Shown piece by piece: positions 25,042 to 34,111 of a stretch of 55,992 nt of DNA. The DNA is from Myxococcales bacterium (GTDB lineage: Bacteria; Myxococcota; UBA727; VGSZ01): NCBI GenBank assembly GCA_023248635.1, contig JAHFED010000044.1:1-55992 (forward strand). The letters run 5' to 3'. The notes under the pieces were generated by a model. The model searched no databases. It was not told where the DNA came from and saw only the letters and a program-made list of their open reading frames with translations. The number at the start of each line of letters is the position of its first letter. Position 1 is the first letter of the stretch. The position numbers were made by a program, and so were the translations under genes.

Positions 25042-25917
25042 ATGGACGGTGGAGCGATGGTCGAGCCCAAGAACAACCCGTCGCGGCCGCGCGACGCTGC
25101 GCCTGTGGTGCGCCCCTCGATTCGCGCTGCCAAAGCGCCCGTGTTTGAGCCGCGGCCCAAAAAGACCCACGCCCCTCGGCGCTCTGTCGGCGATCGAGCG
25201 AAGGTCGCGGCGGCGAGACCCAAGCCCACCGAGCGACCCGGTCAGCCCGGTGGACGCCGCGACACCAACCGCAAAGAGCGCACCAAGGGACTCACCGACG
25301 CCGCCCTCGTGCTCTTTCTCGAACGGGGCATCGAGGCCGTCACCATCGAAGACATCACCGACGGCGCTGGCGTCGCCAAAGGGAGCTTCTACCGCTACTT
25401 CGACGACAAGAGCGCGCTGGTCGAGAGCATGTTTCAGCCCCTGTCGCTCGCAGTGCAGGAGAGCTTCGACAACAGCTTGAAGGCCGTCGAACTCGCCCAG
25501 AGCCGCGCCGACGTCGCCGCCTCCTACGAGGTGCTCTCCAGTGGTCTGATGCTGATGATCCTCAACCACGCCGACACAGCGCTGCTTTATTTGCAGGAGA
25601 ACCGGGGCACGGCGCGCGGTGCGCGGGCGCCCGTGATCAAGCTCGCCAATCTGATGTCCGCCAAGGCCGTTGAACACACCGCGCGGGTCCGCGCGCATGG
25701 CCTCTTGAAGCCCTTCCCCGCCGAGCTCTCGACTCTGGCTGTGATCGGCGCGGCGGAGCGACTGCTCTATGCCGTGCTCTCGGGCCAGCTTGAGGGCGAA
25801 CCGCTTGAGGTGCCTGGACAGCTGATCGCGCTCATCCTCGATGGCATCCGTGCGCCTGACGACGCCCTCTCTGACGACGTCGTCGTTGGCGCGGCCCCCT
25901 CCGTCGATCGAGGGTAG
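25042..25917 (+). CDS. TetR-family transcriptional regulator with long basic N-terminal extension
   Basis: The 291-residue protein has a typical TetR DNA-binding domain at about residues 78-132: a first helix ALVLFLERGIE, then VTIEDITDGAGVAKGSFYRYF, the recognition-helix signature. The C-terminal ligand-binding half is helical and unassigned. The first 70 residues are Pro/Arg/Lys-rich and probably disordered, unusual for TetR. ATG 25057, preceded by GGTGGAG, is an alternative start that removes only five residues. The stop is 3 bases before the next gene, so it probably autoregulates the downstream VWA/MoxR operon; its ligand is unknown. Confidence 0.85.
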   Translation: MDGGAMVEPKNNPSRPRDAAPVVRPSIRAAKAPVFEPRPKKTHAPRRSVGDRAKVAAARPKPTERPGQPGGRRDTNRKERTKGLTDAALVLFLERGIEAVTIEDITDGAGVAKGSFYRYFDDKSALVESMFQPLSLAVQESFDNSLKAVELAQSRADVAASYEVLSSGLMLMILNHADTALLYLQENRGTARGARAPVIKLANLMSAKAVEHTARVRAHGLLKPFPAELSTLAVIGAAERLLYAVLSGQLEGEPLEVPGQLIALILDGIRAPDDALSDDVVVGAAPSVDRG

Positions 25918-25920
25918 GCC

Positions 25921-26142
25921 GTGCGCATCACCGAGTTTCGCGTCAAAGAGACCAGCACCGTCACCGATGAGGTGCTGACCGCGCTCATCAATCATGAGAC
26001 CCGCGCGGGGTGGGTCTACGACGGCATGACCTTCGTGCCCAACGAGGCGAGCAAGAGGCCGCGCATGGCCTTCGTGATCTTCACGCGAGAAATCGAGGTC
26101 GACGAACCGCAACTGCCTTCATCCGACCCGCCGAAGTCATGA
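25921..26142 (+). CDS. Small conserved-type protein, DUF4177-like
   Basis: This 73-residue protein starts at GTG 25921, 3 bases after the TetR stop, and its stop overlaps the next start as ATGA. The pattern VTDEVLTALINHETRAGWVYDG...FVIFTR resembles DUF4177-type proteins, in which a helix ends with 'GW' followed by a beta hairpin. No catalytic motif is seen. The tight packing argues that it is a real member of the operon and not a chance frame. Confidence 0.65.
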   Translation: MRITEFRVKETSTVTDEVLTALINHETRAGWVYDGMTFVPNEASKRPRMAFVIFTREIEVDEPQLPSSDPPKS

Positions 26143-26696
26143 GCGCTCATCGGCCGGATCTCACCACGGCCCTGGAGCACCTGCTCCGAGAGATGGTTGA
26201 GCACAGCCCGCCCCTCCAGCGGGTCGACGTCGACGCCCTCGCGCTTGTCACGGTCTCGGCGCACGGGCTGGCGGCGGCGTCGGTGCGGGAGCTCGATGGC
26301 TGTGCCCGTTCGGTGGTCCTCGGTGGCCATCGACGTCGCATCGAGCTCGCTTTGCGCCCGCCGTTCTTTTTGGCAGGCGATGCCCCAGCGCGACTCGCGA
26401 CGCTGGCCCACGAGCTGCTGCACATCGACGGACCCCGGCTGCGCGCTGAGAATCTGCACGGCAAGAAGAGTCATCGCGCGCTCGAGCAGGAGGCCCGCGC
26501 TCTCGCCAAAGACCTGCTCCCGCGCCTGCCGGCCCGCGCCTTGTTGTGTCTGGCCCACCACGGCGAAGTGATGCTGCGCGCGTGGCGACACCGACCCACG
26601 GAGGCCACCAAGCGCCGCGCCTTCGACGACGACGACGTCTACCTGCAACCGCAGATCTTGCTCACCCCTGCTGATCGACGCGGAGGTTGGTGGTGA
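26139..26696 (+). CDS. Putative zinc-metallopeptidase-like protein with HExxH motif
   Basis: ATG 26139 overlaps the previous stop (ATGA), giving 185 residues; the open frame continues upstream but overlaps that gene. A helix LATLAHELLHID at about 86-97 contains HExxH, as in SprT-like and DUF2201-type metallopeptidase domains. Additional His residues follow (NLHGKKSH, LAHHGE) that could supply the third zinc ligand. No signal peptide is present, so it is cytoplasmic. It overlaps the next gene by GTGA. In context it probably works with the VWA/MoxR pair; proteolytic activity is not proven. Confidence 0.7.
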   Translation: MSAHRPDLTTALEHLLREMVEHSPPLQRVDVDALALVTVSAHGLAAASVRELDGCARSVVLGGHRRRIELALRPPFFLAGDAPARLATLAHELLHIDGPRLRAENLHGKKSHRALEQEARALAKDLLPRLPARALLCLAHHGEVMLRAWRHRPTEATKRRAFDDDDVYLQPQILLTPADRRGGWW

Positions 26697-29600
26697 GCCT
26701 GCTCGATGATCTGGCCGAGGCTGGGGGGCTCGCGCCGCCCAGCGCCCAGGGCCCCGTGGCCCAGCGACTGCCCTTGCTGCCCATCGCCCATCGGCTGCTC
26801 AGGCCCGAGGGCGTCGGCGTCGACCCGTCCCTGCGGCCCGATCCTGCGCTGCGCGTCCAGTGTTGCCAGGTGCTCGCTGGAGCTGTGGGGCGCGCGAGCA
26901 TCGAAGCCCTGGTGGCCGCCCTCGACGATCGCAACCACCTGGTGCGGGAAGCCGCCGTGCAAGCGCTGTCGACGTCGGCGGCCCACCCCGGTCATGGCCT
27001 GCGCCTCGTGCACGCTGCTGCTCACGCGCGCGCCGATGTGCGCCGCGCGGCCTTGGGGCTCGATGCGTTGCCGGCGTCGTTGTTGACCTTGCTGCTGGCA
27101 GATCCCCGGCTCCGCGACGACGCGCGCGTGCGCTTGGTGCAGCGAGCCGCCCGCGAGCCCGCTCTCGGGGCCGCGATCATCAGAGGCAGGCGTCAAGGCC
27201 TCATCGACGACGACGACGCCCGCGCGGCCCTGCTGGCCCTGCCCTGGTCCCAGGCCGGGCTGATCTTGCGCGCGCTGCCCATGGCCCAGGCCCCCGACGC
27301 CGCCGTCGCCGCCTCCGCCCCGGCCTTGCTGCAACACGCCACGAGCGGCTTCGACGACGCCCTCGTCGACGTCGTTGGGTTGATCGGCGGCGATGAGAAA
27401 GTGGCCGAGGCCTTGGCTTCCGCCGCGAGACGTCGCGCCCTCGACGAAGGCGATCTGCTGCGCCTGGCCGTCGCCGTCGCCATCGCTGCGTTGACCACGC
27501 CCGCGGGGATGTCGGCGCGCCTTTTCGCTGTGGCTGCGGTGGGCGCGCCCGTGGTGCTGGCCCTCGAGGGCATCGAGCTCTCGATGCGCAAGGCTGCGGC
27601 CCGCCTTCTGGTCGACGTCGCTGTGCCGCGACACGAGGATCCACTCGCGCTGTTGGCGCAGGATCCGGTGTTGTTGCAAGGCACCGACTACGACGTCGAC
27701 GCCGTCGCTGGGGTGCTGTGTCTGTGCACGGAGCGTGGGTACGAGCGCCTGGCAGCGGCCCTGTCCATCGACAAGCTGGCCCGATCTTTTTCGACGTGCC
27801 CGACGCCGACACTCCTGTCGACACCGCCGTCGCAGGCCTCGGATCGACGCGACTATCTCGAGGTCATCGAGCAGGTGCTGAGACACTGGCGCCTGGCACC
27901 ACCCTCGGCGGCCGTCATCGCCGACGTCGCCATTGCCCTGCCCTTCGATGGCCGTCGCCTGCTCGATGCGCTGGGGAGCCTTGGCGCTGGCACCGTGCTG
28001 GCCGTCTTGACCGCCATCGTCGATCGCGAAGGCACCGAGCGTCCGGTCGACGAAAAGCGTCTGAACCGCACCGCCGAAATCCTGTGTTGCCAGCTGGACA
28101 TTCCGGCGGCGGCTGGCCTGTTCCGCGTTGTGGCGACGTCGCAGCGAGGCCGCGGGGCACGTGCCGTGGTGCGGGGCCTCTGCAGTCACCTCGCCATCAC
28201 CGCCATCGCCGACATCGTCGACGGCATGCTCGAGACCCATCGATCCGCTCTCCTGCCCTTGCTCCTCGATGAGTGCCGGCCTGTCTCTGATGGCCTGTCG
28301 GGGGTGCACCTGCGACCGCGCTCGGCGACGCTGGGAGCGCTGCGAGCCCGCGACGGCGGCGACCCCAGGGTGCTGACGCCCGACGAGGGCAGGGTGTTGT
28401 CGGTGCTCGCCGATGGCCACCTCCCGGCGGCGCTCTTGCAAGCCACCGTCGCTGGCGCGATCCGCGGCGTCGCTGACGTTGTGCTCTCGAGGCGCTCGGT
28501 GCCCCGCAACGTCGACGTCGCCGCCGCCATCCTCGCGTCCCACGATCCGATTTCGACGACGGGACGCGCGCTGGCCGTGACCTTGGGCGGACCAACCAAC
28601 ACCGAGCGCGAAGCGTTGATGACGGCGTTGCGCACCCACTTTGCCAGCTCGGCCTTGCCACTGGCCGCGCGGCTCTTCCTCATCGACGACGACGACCACG
28701 CCCTGCGTCTCGAGCGCGACGTACTCACCGCCCCTGGCGGCATGAAGGCCATGATCGAATTGGCCCTCGCCTTGCCTGCTCCCCTGGATGCCGCGCTGTG
28801 GCGTGCCCTGGCGTCGATCCTCCGCCAAGCCCGCTACGCCGACGCCGACGTCTACGGCCGCCTGCTCGACGCCAGAGCGGTGGCCTTGCTGCTCGATCTG
28901 CAACGCAACGACGCAGGGCTCCTCCCCCACGAGCCCCACGCCCGTGCCGCCGCCGACGAGCTGCTCCAGCACGCCGCCCCCGCGCTGGCAAAGGCCGCGC
29001 CGGCGACCACGTTGACGGCGCCACCCTCCCCGTCGACGCACCGCTGGGCCGACGCCCTCTTGGCCGAGCAGCCCGACGCGCTGGTGGCCTTGCTCAAGAC
29101 GCTCGACCTCGACCAACAGGAGCGACTGATCGCCAGCGCGCTGTTGTGGGGCGTCGTGTCCACCGATCGCCTGCTCTTCCTGCTGTCGCGCACCAGCCGG
29201 GTCAGGTCCACGCCCCTGGTGCTCGAAGCCCTGCGCGTCGTCGACGGCGCCGCCGCATTGACGCCCCTGGTGCGGCTCGTGCCATTGCGTCTGACGACGT
29301 TGTCCGCGGTGGAGCGCCTGCGCGATCTCTTCTCTTGGGGCGCGCGCCAAAGCGTGGTCATCGTGGGGCGCACCCTGGGCATGAGCCTGATCGGGGACGG
29401 GCTCGGCTACACGCGCCTCAAGGGCCACCGCGTCTTTGTGAATCCGCTGCCGCTGCTGATGGGCGAAGAGGGGGGCGTCGACGTCGTCAAGGGGCTGATC
29501 GTCCACGAGCTTGGCCACCACCGCTACCACGCCAGCGACGACGCCCTGCTCGTGTGGGAACAGGCGCGCACCGAACGGCTGCACAAGCTGCTGAACCTCG

Positions 29601-31018
29601 TCGCCGACGAACACCTCGAGCGCAATCTGCGCGCACGCAGCGCCCGCTTCGGCGATCCCCTTAAGGTCCTCGCGGCCCACGCCTTCCAGCACATGCAGAA
29701 AGAGGTCGACGTCGACGTCGTCGTGCAGGCCATGGGAGCGCGGGCGTTCGCCGTGCTGTCGGCCAAGAGATTGGGGGTCGCGCGCCGGCCGGGTGCCGTG
29801 GGCCTCGACATCGGCAGCGCGCTCTCGGTGCTCGAGAAGCTCGGCAGCTCCTTTTCGCGTTTCATGCGAGCACTGCGCATGGGTCTGGGGGACCGCTACG
29901 ACGATGACAAAGTGCGCCAGGCGTTGGCCCTCTTTGGCAGCGCCGGGCCGCGCTCTGGCCGCGCGCACGGCACCCCTTTCCGCAGCAGCACCATGGCCGA
30001 GCTGATGAACATCGCCCGCCGCCTGCGCGAGATCTTCGCCGACGAAACGCGTCTGCTCGATGCCTTCGACCTCCACCAACTCACCGAGGGCAGCCCCGAC
30101 GAGATCGTCGGCGACGGCGGCGTCGACATCGACGAGCTCGGTCGAGCGGTGGCCGAGCCCAAGGCGCGCACCCGCGTAAAGAGCAAGCCCTCGGCAGCCC
30201 GGGGACGACGGATGAGTGCGGGTCGGGTGCTCAACGATTCCGACGACGACGACTACGAGCCCATCACCCACATCGAGCGCGTCGGCTTCGATGCCGCCGC
30301 ACACCGAATCTTGGCAGATCGGGTGCGTCGCATCTCCCAACGCCTGCGTCAGACGCTGCTGCAGCTCGGCAGGAACCTGGTCATCGAAAGGAGGCGCCTC
30401 AGCGGTCGTCGGGTCGACAAGACGGCCTTGCTGGGCGCGGTCCTGCGCGGGGATCCGCGCCTGCTGGTGAGTCGACGCACGCTGCCGGCGGCCGATCTCT
30501 TCCTCGCGGTGATCATCGACTGCTCGGGGTCGATGGAGGGCGACAACCTCGAGAGAGCGCGCCTCTTTGCGGCCGTGATCGCGGAGGCTGCCCGAGGGCT
30601 GCGCGGCGTCGACGCTCGCTTCTTCGGCTTTACCGACGAGACCCTCTTCGATGCTGGCGATGCCCGACGCTGCGCGGTCTCTTCTTTGGTGTCTGACGGC
30701 GGCAACAACGACGCCGCTGCCCTCTTTCACGTCGCCCAGGTCGCGCGACGATCACGCCGACGCACCCGCCTCCTGGTGATGATCAGCGACGGTTCGCCGA
30801 CAGAATGTTCGGTGACCGCGCTCTCGAACCTGGTGGTGCGCCTGACCCGCCAAGGTTTCCTCTGTGCGCAAGTCGCCGTCGAAGAGCTCGAGGACATCTG
30901 CTTTCCCCACCACCTGCTCCTTGACAGCGACGACCTCGACGGAGCCGTGAAAGGCTTCGCCGCCGTCGTCGAACGGCTCGTGCTCTTGGGCACCGGCCGA
31001 CCTTCCCAACCCAGATGA
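26693..31018 (+). CDS. Large HEAT-like/HExxH/VWA protein, CobT-like C-terminus
   Basis: GTG 26693 is preferred over TTG 26687 because GGAGG lies 6 bases upstream and it forms a GTGA overlap. The product has 1441 residues. The N-terminal several hundred residues are Ala/Leu-rich helices with HEAT-like periodicity (for example LVAALDDRNHLVREAAVQAL). A zinc-protease-like helix VHELGHH is centred at about residue 937. The C-terminal von Willebrand A domain (about 1270-1441) has an intact MIDAS: D1276-CSGSM, a Thr in FGFTDE, and ISDGSP near 1365, similar to CobT. VWA proteins with this arrangement act as adaptors for the MoxR-type AAA+ ATPase, which is the next gene. The target is unknown. The combination of all three modules in one chain is unusual. 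Confidence 0.8.
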   Translation: MSLLDDLAEAGGLAPPSAQGPVAQRLPLLPIAHRLLRPEGVGVDPSLRPDPALRVQCCQVLAGAVGRASIEALVAALDDRNHLVREAAVQALSTSAAHPGHGLRLVHAAAHARADVRRAALGLDALPASLLTLLLADPRLRDDARVRLVQRAAREPALGAAIIRGRRQGLIDDDDARAALLALPWSQAGLILRALPMAQAPDAAVAASAPALLQHATSGFDDALVDVVGLIGGDEKVAEALASAARRRALDEGDLLRLAVAVAIAALTTPAGMSARLFAVAAVGAPVVLALEGIELSMRKAAARLLVDVAVPRHEDPLALLAQDPVLLQGTDYDVDAVAGVLCLCTERGYERLAAALSIDKLARSFSTCPTPTLLSTPPSQASDRRDYLEVIEQVLRHWRLAPPSAAVIADVAIALPFDGRRLLDALGSLGAGTVLAVLTAIVDREGTERPVDEKRLNRTAEILCCQLDIPAAAGLFRVVATSQRGRGARAVVRGLCSHLAITAIADIVDGMLETHRSALLPLLLDECRPVSDGLSGVHLRPRSATLGALRARDGGDPRVLTPDEGRVLSVLADGHLPAALLQATVAGAIRGVADVVLSRRSVPRNVDVAAAILASHDPISTTGRALAVTLGGPTNTEREALMTALRTHFASSALPLAARLFLIDDDDHALRLERDVLTAPGGMKAMIELALALPAPLDAALWRALASILRQARYADADVYGRLLDARAVALLLDLQRNDAGLLPHEPHARAAADELLQHAAPALAKAAPATTLTAPPSPSTHRWADALLAEQPDALVALLKTLDLDQQERLIASALLWGVVSTDRLLFLLSRTSRVRSTPLVLEALRVVDGAAALTPLVRLVPLRLTTLSAVERLRDLFSWGARQSVVIVGRTLGMSLIGDGLGYTRLKGHRVFVNPLPLLMGEEGGVDVVKGLIVHELGHHRYHASDDALLVWEQARTERLHKLLNLVADEHLERNLRARSARFGDPLKVLAAHAFQHMQKEVDVDVVVQAMGARAFAVLSAKRLGVARRPGAVGLDIGSALSVLEKLGSSFSRFMRALRMGLGDRYDDDKVRQALALFGSAGPRSGRAHGTPFRSSTMAELMNIARRLREIFADETRLLDAFDLHQLTEGSPDEIVGDGGVDIDELGRAVAEPKARTRVKSKPSAARGRRMSAGRVLNDSDDDDYEPITHIERVGFDAAAHRILADRVRRISQRLRQTLLQLGRNLVIERRRLSGRRVDKTALLGAVLRGDPRLLVSRRTLPAADLFLAVIIDCSGSMEGDNLERARLFAAVIAEAARGLRGVDARFFGFTDETLFDAGDARRCAVSSLVSDGGNNDAAALFHVAQVARRSRRRTRLLVMISDGSPTECSVTALSNLVVRLTRQGFLCAQVAVEELEDICFPHHLLLDSDDLDGAVKGFAAVVERLVLLGTGRPSQPR

Positions 31019-31033
31019 GATAGAGGACAGAGC

Positions 31034-32143
31034 ATGAGCGGACGCTGGAAGGTCGAAGAGCTGAACGTCGGCGGCGTGCACGAGGCGACGTTCTATCCAA
31101 ATCCCGTCGCCGATTCGGGCTTTCGCTTTCGCGCCACCCACCTCGACGGCAAGCGCGCGCCCAAGGTGGTGCTGTGCAACGACGAACGCATCCCGCCCGG
31201 CACCCCCTGCCAGGTGCGCATCACGGTGATGACCCGTCCCGACCGCACCGATCGCGGCGTCGTCGAGGTCGAATTGGTCAAGGCGCTGCCCTTCCGCCTC
31301 GAAGGAGTGTGGCTCGATCCCATCGTGTCGAAGAAGCTGCAGATCCTGCTCGAGAGCGGCTTGAACGTGCTGCTCGACGGGCCCCAGGGATGCGGCAAGA
31401 CCGTCATCGCCAAAGCCATCGCCAAAGCCCTGGGCCTGGAGTTCGTCTTCTTCAACTGCGCCGCCGTCGTCGAAGCCACCGATTTTCTGGCCACGGTGCA
31501 GGTGCGAGCGTCGTCGACGGGGGCACCGGTCACCGACTTCGTGAAGACGGATTTCCTCGCCGCCCTCGAGCGCGCCTCCACCGAGCCGCACCGACGTTTC
31601 TTGGTGTTCCTCGACGAGCTCAACCGCTGCCAGGAGACCGCCCGCAACGTCTTGATGCCCGCGCTCGACGCCTCCCGCCGGGTCTACAACCCCATCACCA
31701 ACGGCTTCTTGCCCATCCCCGACAACGTGCAGTTCATCGCCGCCGTCAACCGCGGCAGCGAGTTCTCCGGCACCTTCGGCATCGACGCCGCCCAGCTCGA
31801 TCGTTTCGCGCCCATCCACATGAGCTACCCGCCGCCCAGCGAAGAAGTGAAGCTGCTGAGCAACCGCCACCCCGAAGTCCAAAAGAAGCTCGTCGAGACC
31901 GTCGTCGCCGTCGCCGACAAAGTGCGGATGAGTCCCGAGCTGTCGTCGGGCCTCTCGGTGCGCGCCACCGATGAGGTCTGCATCGTGCTCAAGCACCCGC
32001 TGATGGAAGGCAACGAGCGCGCGCTGCTCGCCGAAGTGCTCAAGAGTAGCTTCTGCGGACGCTTCCCCGGTCGCCCCGAGGACCCCGGCAGCGACGCTGG
32101 CATCGTGTGGGCCATCGTCGAAGCGGCTTTGTCCGAGAGTTGA
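31034..32143 (+). CDS. MoxR/CobS-type AAA+ ATPase
   Basis: The 369-residue ATPase has Walker A GPQGCGKT at about 116-123, Walker B VFLDELN at about 190-196 and sensor-1 AAVNRG near 238; an Arg follows in QLDRFA. This matches the AAA_5/MoxR clade. The first 90 residues form a beta-rich extension (VEELNVGGV...FRFRATH) not typical of the core family. The gene starts 15 bases after the VWA gene. MoxR-type ATPases pair with VWA proteins to remodel or load metal into target proteins (CobS/CobT, NorQ/NorD, RavA/ViaA are established examples). The target of this pair is unknown. Confidence 0.88.
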   Translation: MSGRWKVEELNVGGVHEATFYPNPVADSGFRFRATHLDGKRAPKVVLCNDERIPPGTPCQVRITVMTRPDRTDRGVVEVELVKALPFRLEGVWLDPIVSKKLQILLESGLNVLLDGPQGCGKTVIAKAIAKALGLEFVFFNCAAVVEATDFLATVQVRASSTGAPVTDFVKTDFLAALERASTEPHRRFLVFLDELNRCQETARNVLMPALDASRRVYNPITNGFLPIPDNVQFIAAVNRGSEFSGTFGIDAAQLDRFAPIHMSYPPPSEEVKLLSNRHPEVQKKLVETVVAVADKVRMSPELSSGLSVRATDEVCIVLKHPLMEGNERALLAEVLKSSFCGRFPGRPEDPGSDAGIVWAIVEAALSES

Positions 32144-32158
32144 GCGGCGTTCGTCCCA

Positions 32159-32185
32159 CCGGGATCGCGCCGAAGGCGATCCTGG
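32159..32185. terminator. Convergent hairpin between MoxR gene and minus-strand regulator
   Basis: CCGGGATCGC (32159-32168) pairs with GCGATCCTGG (32176-32185) with one G-T wobble and a 7-base loop. It occupies the whole gap between two converging genes and could terminate both, though no clear T-run follows on either side. Confidence 0.5.
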
Positions 32186-34111
32186 TTAAATCGACTTCAG
32201 CGCGCGCTGCACGTCGGCGTCGCGCGGCGCCCGACGCGCACACTCGGTGAGCATCTGCCGCGCTTGGTCTTTGTCGCCGTCGATGAGCGCCAGCAACCCC
32301 AGGTAGTACAAGGGCCGTACGGCCTGCGGATGACGACGAGCGGCGTCGTAGAGCAGGGCCACACCTCGATCGCGCTCGCCCATGAGCACCGCCAGGTGAC
32401 CGCGCAGGGCCATGGCTTCGATGTCGTCGGGATTGGCGACGCTGAATTCGCCGAGCATGCTGGCGGCGTCGGCGAGGGCGCCGGAGTCCACGAGCATTTG
32501 GACCTCGAGCAGCGTTCGGGTCGGCGTCGGCGGACGGACTGAGGGCAGCAGCGGGACCACGATGTGCCCGAGGTCGGCGTCGTAGGTCTTGCGCCGTCGT
32601 TCGTCGGAGAAGACGAAGTTGTGCTCTTCGAGCAGCGTCCAAAGCTCGCGCGCCGATGATCCCGCGGGACCAAGGTTGGTGTTTTTCAGCGTGTCCCGCC
32701 CAACCGCGGCCTCGAGCGCGTGCAGACCCTCGAGCACGGCGGCGGTCGGCGTCGTGTGGGGCACGTCCAAGAGTTGGTAGACCGAGGCCCGCCGGGCCTT
32801 GAGCAGCACCCGGGCCACCGCAGCGACGGCGTCGTCGTCGACGAGCCCCCCGGTTCCGCGGGACGTCTTCACGGCCCGGGGCACGCTTCGAGGATCCGCC
32901 GGCGGATCGAGCTGCGCGCGCAAGAGCCCGGCGAACCACAAGGCCCAGATTTCGACGGCGTCGGCGATGGCAGCGACTTCGCCGATGGTGGAGACGCGCT
33001 CGAGCAAGAGCTGCGGCAGCGAAGACATGCGCCGCAGGCGCGCGAAGCCCACCAAGCCGGAATCGAAGTCCGCGGTGCGTTCCAGCAGTTCGCTCGCACG
33101 CGTCACGGCGAAGGCGTCGGCCTCTTTGCGGTGGCTGGGCTCCAAGGCAAAGCGCAGCAACACTTCGACGACGTCGAGGGCGTGGGCAGCGAGGGGTTCG
33201 GCGGCGTCTTCGCCTTCGACGAGGTCGACCTTTCCTTTCCACACCAGCGCCCGCCGCACGCGCGCATGGACCTGCAAATCCACCAGCCCCAGGGCTTCGG
33301 TGGCGGTGACGAAACCCAGAGCCAGCAGGGCTTCGGCGACGCGTTCGCGGGTTTGCGACAAGCGGTCGTCGAGGGCCCGCGCTTGGGCGTCGGTCAAGCG
33401 GCCCTGGCGACGCAACCACTCGCCCAGCGCGTGCTCGCGGAGGTTGTCGCCGGCGCCCACCACGATGCCGCGCATGTAGGCGACCTTCAGCTCGTTTTCC
33501 CCATCAGCGAAGCGCAATACGCCATCGAAGCGCTCACGAGCAGCCAGCAACAAGACGGCGGCGACGTCGGTGGGGGTCTTGACCTCGGTTGCTTCGAGCT
33601 TGCGCGGCTTCTCTGCCGGAGCTCGCTCCTCGAAGACCGGAGTGGGTGGACGAGAGGAAGTCCCCTTGGAGGCAGCAGGGGTCGGCGGCGTCGACGCCGG
33701 CGACGCCGGGGCGTCCGTCGGCACGGGGATGCCCTTGGCCCGCGCGCCGAGCTCTCGCAGCTTTTCGCGCAGCTCGTTGAGAACGAAGGGCTTGGTGAAA
33801 TAGGCGTCGGCACCGGTGCTGAACGCGTGGTTGCGGGCAGCGGCGCCGCGGAAGGCCGCGCTCATCAGCACCAGGCCGGGCTTTTTGCCGTGGGGAAGAG
33901 CCCGGATGGCGGTGCACACCTCGTAGCCGTTCTTGCGAGGCAGCAGGCCACCAGTCAGCACCACGTCGAAGACGTCGACGTCGGCCCGGGTGAAGGCCAG
34001 GATGCCGTCTTCGCCGTCGCGCACGGCGGTGACCAGGAACCCGTGGCGCTCGAGGTAGCGCCCGAGCAGGGTGGCAAGCTCGGTGTCGTCTTCGATGATC
34101 AAGAGGCGCAC
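32186..34111 (-). CDS. Pseudo-receiver / PATAN (DUF4388) / J-like / TPR protein
   Basis: The 641-residue cytoplasmic protein starts with a GTG. Residues 1-120 look like a response-regulator receiver: acidic pocket E7-D8-D9, S84 and K107 in YFTKPF are present. However, the position of the phospho-acceptor Asp, expected in the strand before 'P58', is Gly (TGGLLP, G54). After a Pro/Ala linker, about 165-330 match PATAN/DUF4388 (for example GVLRFADGENELKVAYMRGIVVGA). Around 440-530 a J-domain-like region (YQLLDVPHTT...DERRRKTYDADLG) lacks the HPD tripeptide. The C-terminus (about 535-641) has TPR units. Such proteins are common in Myxococcota signalling and motility. Probably a phosphorylation-independent scaffold. 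Confidence 0.82.
   Translation of the reverse strand: MRLLIIEDDTELATLLGRYLERHGFLVTAVRDGEDGILAFTRADVDVFDVVLTGGLLPRKNGYEVCTAIRALPHGKKPGLVLMSAAFRGAAARNHAFSTGADAYFTKPFVLNELREKLRELGARAKGIPVPTDAPASPASTPPTPAASKGTSSRPPTPVFEERAPAEKPRKLEATEVKTPTDVAAVLLLAARERFDGVLRFADGENELKVAYMRGIVVGAGDNLREHALGEWLRRQGRLTDAQARALDDRLSQTRERVAEALLALGFVTATEALGLVDLQVHARVRRALVWKGKVDLVEGEDAAEPLAAHALDVVEVLLRFALEPSHRKEADAFAVTRASELLERTADFDSGLVGFARLRRMSSLPQLLLERVSTIGEVAAIADAVEIWALWFAGLLRAQLDPPADPRSVPRAVKTSRGTGGLVDDDAVAAVARVLLKARRASVYQLLDVPHTTPTAAVLEGLHALEAAVGRDTLKNTNLGPAGSSARELWTLLEEHNFVFSDERRRKTYDADLGHIVVPLLPSVRPPTPTRTLLEVQMLVDSGALADAASMLGEFSVANPDDIEAMALRGHLAVLMGERDRGVALLYDAARRHPQAVRPLYYLGLLALIDGDKDQARQMLTECARRAPRDADVQRALKSI

Noticed and set aside
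26639-30730. A 1363-codon open frame antisense to the HEAT/HExxH/VWA gene
   Set aside because: Its translation is Gly/Gln/Arg/Val-rich without motifs. Long antisense frames are a normal by-product of extreme GC3 content; the sense frame has HELGHH, a MIDAS and overlapping start/stop signals.
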